A stretch of DNA of 64,000 nt from Nitrososphaerota archaeon (GTDB lineage: Archaea; Thermoproteota; Nitrososphaeria; Nitrososphaerales; Nitrosopumilaceae). The stretch lies in assembly GCA_013287585.1 (NCBI GenBank), contig JABDDN010000002.1, forward strand, positions 1 to 64,000. Reading direction: 5' to 3'. Under the pieces are notes generated by a model. That model saw nothing but the letters and a program-made list of their open reading frames with translations. It ran no database searches and had not been told where the DNA came from. Shown here piece by piece: positions 60,801-64,000 of the stretch (position 1 is its first letter; each line of letters opens with the position of its first letter). The translations under genes and the position numbers were made by a program.

Positions 60801-60809
60801 GTAGATTAC
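60801..60809 (-). promoter_or_regulatory. GTAATCTAC element (minus strand) before agmatinase, proximal
   Basis: Plus-strand GTAGATTAC at 60801-60809, 73 bp from the distal copy, just upstream of the TATA-like ATTTAAGT (about 60818-60825) and 47 bp before the ATG. Confidence 0.4.
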
Positions 60810-60855
60810 TTAGACAAATTTAAGTAGATACTAATCTATTACTAAATCGATAAAT

Positions 60856-61974
60856 ATGGGAATGGAATTCTATGGAGATTCATACAAGGGTAATGATGAA
60901 CCAATTTTTGTTGGTATACCAACGTTCTTGAAATTGCCTTGGTTAAGAAGTAAAGCAGAGTTGGAAAAGGTACGACCAGATGTAGCGGTAATAGGTGAAC
61001 CTTTTGATTTTGGAACAACTATCAGACCAGGTGCCAGATATGGACCAAGAGCTATAAGAGCAGCTTCAACTGTACCTTCTCCTCCATACGAACATTTCAA
61101 CATAGAAACAGGTGTTGACCCATTTGGAGTTTTCAGAACAGTTGATTATGGAGATGTTAATATTTCACCAGGCGATGTAGTAGAATCCCACAGAAGAATG
61201 ACTGACAAAGTCAAAGAAGTATTAGACGTTGATGGAATTCCAGTCATGCTTGGTGGTGATCACTCTATTACTTTTGCAAATGTACGAGCATTTGCAAAAA
61301 AGTACAAAAACATAGGAATGATTCACATTGATACACATGCTGATTGTGCCCCACAGGGTCTGTGCGGTTTCAAGTATGATCATGGAGCTCACATTAGAAG
61401 AATAATGGAATTAGGATGTCTGAAAGGAAAAAATTACACCCTAATTGGACCTCGAGGCTATTGGCCTGGACCAGATCTATACAAGTGGATGGCAGATCAA
61501 GACTTTCAATGGTTTACTATGCTAGATGTTGAGGAGTTAGGAATTGATAGGATTGCAAAAGAAGCGGCAGATAGAGCTAACGATAATGTCGATGCAGTGT
61601 ATATCAGCTGGGATATTGATACGTTTGATCCAGCATATGCCCCAGGAACAGGAGAACCTGAGCCAAACGGCTTGACATCAAGAGAAGGAATGAGATTAAT
61701 GAGATTGCTTTCCACATCATTTGATCCAGACAAGTTTGCATTTGATCTTGTAGAAGTTGCACCAAACTATGATGTAAGTGATGGAAACTCTTACAATGGA
61801 GGAATTACATCAGGCCTAGCAAACAGATTGATCGTAGAACTTCTCGCAGGATTATCTCTTACTAAGAAAGGCCAAACTGAAGGCAAACCGGTAAGACCAC
61901 ATGCGTATCGTGGAAAAAATCACACATATGACTTTGGAAATGGTCCAAAGGCACAGATTCCAAAAAGAAATTGA
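60856..61974 (+). CDS. Agmatinase-family ureohydrolase
   Basis: 372 aa, longer than usual agmatinase (about 290-320). GIPTFLKLP, IRPGARYGPRAIRAAS, GGDHSIT (metal His136), HIDTHADC (Asp159, His161, Asp163) and SWDIDTFDPAYAPGTGEPE (Asp253, Asp255) give the full two-metal site. The family hydrolyses guanidino compounds to release urea: agmatine, guanidinobutyrate, arginine or, in a nickel-dependent branch, guanidine. The presence of arginine decarboxylase favours agmatine; the N-terminal 40-residue and C-terminal 40-residue extensions leave other substrates open. Its TGA overlaps the start of a urease-gamma-like gene (TTGA). Confidence 0.88.
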   Translation: MGMEFYGDSYKGNDEPIFVGIPTFLKLPWLRSKAELEKVRPDVAVIGEPFDFGTTIRPGARYGPRAIRAASTVPSPPYEHFNIETGVDPFGVFRTVDYGDVNISPGDVVESHRRMTDKVKEVLDVDGIPVMLGGDHSITFANVRAFAKKYKNIGMIHIDTHADCAPQGLCGFKYDHGAHIRRIMELGCLKGKNYTLIGPRGYWPGPDLYKWMADQDFQWFTMLDVEELGIDRIAKEAADRANDNVDAVYISWDIDTFDPAYAPGTGEPEPNGLTSREGMRLMRLLSTSFDPDKFAFDLVEVAPNYDVSDGNSYNGGITSGLANRLIVELLAGLSLTKKGQTEGKPVRPHAYRGKNHTYDFGNGPKAQIPKRN

Positions 61975-62369
61975 TTAGAATTGAGATAGTGGTAAAGGGA
62001 GAATCGGATCTTTCCTTTACCAAATTGTTTGAATTCAGAAATGAAGACGATGCAATTTTTCATAATGTCGTAGAATTAGTCAAGGACAAACTCTCGAAAA
62101 ATTTGAAACTAAACGTCAATGAAGCTTTGTCAGTATATTGTGCGTACATAGTAAGTGAAATACGTTCAAACAAATCTGAATCAGAAATAGTAAATAATTC
62201 ATCAAAAATTTTAACAAGAGATAATGTTTTAATCGGAGTTCCAGAAACATTAAGAGAAATTACATTCAATATCACTTTAGATAATTTTCCAAAAAAGATA
62301 ATTAAATATATTGAACCAATTCCAACTGCAAATTACATAATGGTAGATTCTGAAGCAAATGAGAATTAA
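61971..62369 (+). CDS. Urease gamma (UreA)-like orphan protein coupled to agmatinase
   Basis: 132 aa from a TTG that overlaps the agmatinase stop. Residues 45-118 align with UreA residues 31-104 with about 28-29 identities in 74 positions by eye, without gaps: NLKLNVNEALS vs [17 protein letters not shown] vs KSVSEL, KILTRDNVLIGVPE vs [14 protein letters not shown]. The N-terminal 30 residues and the C-terminal 15 differ. The real ureA is 8 kb away in a complete operon, so this is a second, diverged copy in an operon with a urea-producing enzyme. No ureB/ureC-like partner follows. Role unknown. Confidence 0.8.
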   Translation: MIRIEIVVKGESDLSFTKLFEFRNEDDAIFHNVVELVKDKLSKNLKLNVNEALSVYCAYIVSEIRSNKSESEIVNNSSKILTRDNVLIGVPETLREITFNITLDNFPKKIIKYIEPIPTANYIMVDSEANEN

Positions 62370-62397
62370 TCAGTTATGAAAAGAAAGAAAAATTGAT

Positions 62398-62568
62398 GTG
62401 AATTTGAAGGAGATATACTGTCGTAACTGTAAAAAATCATTTGGTAGGTACAATGAAAAATATTTTAATGATAAATCTATTGAAAAAATGATAAACGAGT
62501 ATTGTTCGTTACATGTATTTTACGGGCATTATATAATTATTAGAAAGATGTCTGAGATGCTCACATAG
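62398..62568 (+). CDS. 56-aa zinc-finger-like protein
   Basis: From GTG 62398: IYCRNCKKSFGRYNEKYF and EYCSLHVFYGHY give a CxxC ... CxxH set, likely one zinc site. It follows the UreA-like gene by 28 bp on the same strand and could be in that operon. Short and without a clear promoter or ribosome-binding site, so expression is uncertain. Confidence 0.4.
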   Translation: MNLKEIYCRNCKKSFGRYNEKYFNDKSIEKMINEYCSLHVFYGHYIIIRKMSEMLT

Positions 62569-62645
62569 ATGCACACAAAAACCATCAGTCACTAAAAATG
62601 GAAAATTTAGTCATTTTTCTATTGGATTTATGCGGTATGTAAGTA

Positions 62646-62719
62646 TGGGTCCACAGGGATTCGAACCCTGGATCTTCGCCGTGTAAGGGCGACGTCATAA
62701 CCGGCTGGACTATGAACCC
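62646..62719 (-). tRNA. tRNA-Val (anticodon UAC)
   Basis: 74 nt. Acceptor GGGTTCA/TGGACCC with discriminator A, anticodon stem TCGCC/GGCGA enclosing CTTACAC, so the anticodon is TAC. T arm CAGGG-TTCGAAT-CCCTG. CCA not encoded. Confidence 0.94.
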
Positions 62720-62808
62720 AAGCAAATTCCAATTAGAAATGCATTTAAACTTTGAGAATTTTATATGAAAAGAAAAACGCAGAAATTATCACCAACTGAA
62801 TTCAAAAT

Positions 62809-63822
62809 ATGAATGAGATTGTTTTCTTTTCAAGTCCAATAGGTCTTGGACATACAACACGAGACATAGCTATTGCTCAATATCTTGATAAAAATTCTAT
62901 AAAATTTATCAGTGGTAAGGGAGGATCAAAGTTATTTTCAGAATATGGTTTTGATATAGAAGACTTGTACCATCCTCCTCCTTTTGCAATCAATAACGGT
63001 AAATTACAAAAGCCATTAAATTGGCTTTTCAAATATTATTCATATTATAAGGAATGTAAGGCCATATCATCAAATATAATAGAAAAAGAAAAACCAAATC
63101 TCATAGTTAGTGATGAGGATTTTGCATCACTTACAATAGGACAGGAAAAAAAACTAAGAACAGTATTGATTACCGATATTTTAGAAACAAAATTTGTACG
63201 TGGAATTGGTTCTTTAATTGAAAAAAGGATGAATCGTTCAATGAAAGAGATAATTCAAAAATGTGATCTTGTAATTTTACCGGAAAATGGTCCTAATGAA
63301 GACAACATTGTAAGAGTTGGACCAATAGTAAGAAGTATCATACAGACAAGAGAAGAATTAAGAAAGAAGTTTTTGTTCAATAAAAAAACAATTGTTGTAA
63401 GCATAGGAGGAACAAATGCAGGAAAATTTTTAATTGATATAGTGATTGATATATTTGAAAAAATAAAATTAGATGCAGAACTTGTCATTGTCTCAGGACC
63501 ATCATTAAAAATTCACAATGATAAGATACGAAATCTTGGTTTTGTAAATAATTTACATGAAATCATTTACGCGGCAGATTTGATAATTTCTCTTGCAGGC
63601 AAATCAACAATTGATGAATCTAAAAACTATGGAACACCCGGTATTTTCATACCAATAAAGGGACATTTTGAACAAGAAGAAAATGCAAAAAAAGCTGGTT
63701 TTTCTTTTGATGATCTTTTCCGTTTAGAATCTTTGATTCCAGAAAAAATTAATGAGAAAAGAATTCAAACAAATTTTGATGGTGCTCAGAAAGCTGCAAA
63801 TCTGATAAAAAAGATATTATGA
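62809..63822 (+). CDS. MurG/GT28-like glycosyltransferase
   Basis: 337 aa GT-B fold. The N-terminal FSSPIGLGHTTRDIAIAQYL is the GxGH acceptor motif. The C-terminal half has VSIGGTNAGKFLIDI, LGFVNNLHEIIYAADLIISLAGKSTIDESKNYGTPGIFIPI (donor-binding segment) and HFEQEENA. Similar archaeal proteins transfer sugars from UDP donors to lipids or glycans. Single-gene unit here; acceptor unknown. Confidence 0.85.
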   Translation: MNEIVFFSSPIGLGHTTRDIAIAQYLDKNSIKFISGKGGSKLFSEYGFDIEDLYHPPPFAINNGKLQKPLNWLFKYYSYYKECKAISSNIIEKEKPNLIVSDEDFASLTIGQEKKLRTVLITDILETKFVRGIGSLIEKRMNRSMKEIIQKCDLVILPENGPNEDNIVRVGPIVRSIIQTREELRKKFLFNKKTIVVSIGGTNAGKFLIDIVIDIFEKIKLDAELVIVSGPSLKIHNDKIRNLGFVNNLHEIIYAADLIISLAGKSTIDESKNYGTPGIFIPIKGHFEQEENAKKAGFSFDDLFRLESLIPEKINEKRIQTNFDGAQKAANLIKKIL

Positions 63823-63966
63823 TTAGTTGTTTTGTTGAAAATTAATACAGCCAGTTATTTCCTTACATAACGATTCATTATGCACTAAACCTACCTCAGG
63901 AACATATTGTAAAATATGATTTGTATTTTTGTCTTTGAATAGTTCACCTTGTATAAGGTCACTCAA
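63823..63966 (-). CDS. 47-aa protein, unknown
   Basis: From TTG 63966: SDLIQGELFKDKNTNHILQY and VGLVHNESLCKEITGCI. A GATAAATTTT-like box lies about 22-26 bp before the TTG. It is tail-to-tail with the glycosyltransferase gene with no gap. Coding potential rests on composition and the promoter position only. The last 34 bases of the window hold nothing else I can support. Confidence 0.38.
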   Translation of the reverse strand: MSDLIQGELFKDKNTNHILQYVPEVGLVHNESLCKEITGCINFQQNN

Positions 63967-64000
63967 TTGAATTCATCTCAAAATTTATCACAAATGACAT

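Noticed and set aside
62370-62640. A UreB-like partner after the UreA-like gene
   Set aside because: The only frame here is a 56-aa Cys/His protein unrelated to UreB.

Overview
The window is a compact, AT-rich archaeal chromosome segment. It almost certainly comes from an ammonia-oxidising member of the Nitrososphaerota (Thaumarchaeota). The markers are 4-hydroxybutyryl-CoA dehydratase beside an ADP-forming acyl-CoA ligase (3-hydroxypropionate/4-hydroxybutyrate cycle), a complete urease operon with a urea-type transporter, Alba, MCM/GINS/RFC/Hel308, aIF5B/aIF6, eukaryote-type ribosomal proteins (L7Ae, S28e, L24e, L37e), an Lsm protein, archease and a thermosome. Many genes have a TATA box about 26 bp before the first codon, so most messages look leaderless; TTG and GTG starts are common. 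Genus-level placement is not supported by anything I could read.

Layout. 1-8.2 kb: the N-terminal part of sdhA (cut by the window edge), a PadR regulator, a PrpB-like lyase, Alba, a ferredoxin-NADP reductase-like flavoprotein, then a run from ilvE into a Gfo/Idh - zinc-ribbon - hexapeptide acetyltransferase module that looks like surface-sugar synthesis. 8.2-15.2 kb: a minus-strand operon with 4-bp overlaps, GINS - MCM - Hel308 - polyprenyl-P GlcNAc-1-P transferase-like - small membrane protein, divergent from RFC small subunit. 15.2-30 kb: housekeeping genes (two Sulfolobus-type 7Fe ferredoxins, aIF6, HisS, archease, thioredoxin, aIF5B, NDK and the ribosomal operon, GlmM, PurU, ArfB-like creatininase, Lsm/L37e/RpiA, a cyclic amidohydrolase). 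30-37.6 kb: accessory and surface functions (heavy-metal-binding/MauE fusion, PKD-type secreted protein, zinc-ribbon proteins, thioredoxin, DEAD-box helicase, signal peptidase). 37.6-44.5 kb: the carbon-fixation pair and a radical SAM/zinc alcohol dehydrogenase pair.

45-62.5 kb is the part most worth attention. It is a nickel-urea-polyamine region: a NiCoT nickel permease, a deoxyhypusine synthase-like enzyme, pyruvoyl-dependent arginine decarboxylase, a divergent thermosome paralogue with a histidine-rich tail, ureEFGD divergent from ureABC, a ParB-like DNA-binding protein, an SSS-family transporter (urea candidate), and an agmatinase-family ureohydrolase whose stop codon overlaps the start of a UreA (urease gamma)-like gene. 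Arginine decarboxylase plus agmatinase would yield putrescine and urea, urease would turn urea into ammonia, and the permease would supply nickel. Two uncharacterised DNA motifs recur here: a TTCGA-nnn-TCGAA palindrome (after ureC, after the parB-like gene, before the transporter, and degenerate before agmatinase) and GTAA(A/T)CT(A/G)C (paired at exactly 33 bp before two different genes, and twice before agmatinase). They suggest a local, undescribed urea/nickel regulatory circuit.

Seven tRNA genes are present: Ala-GGC, Pro-CGG, Ser-UGA, Leu-UAG, Ala-CGC, Val-UAC and none with encoded CCA (six listed isoacceptors, two of them Ala). I saw no insertion sequence, CRISPR array, rRNA gene or prophage.
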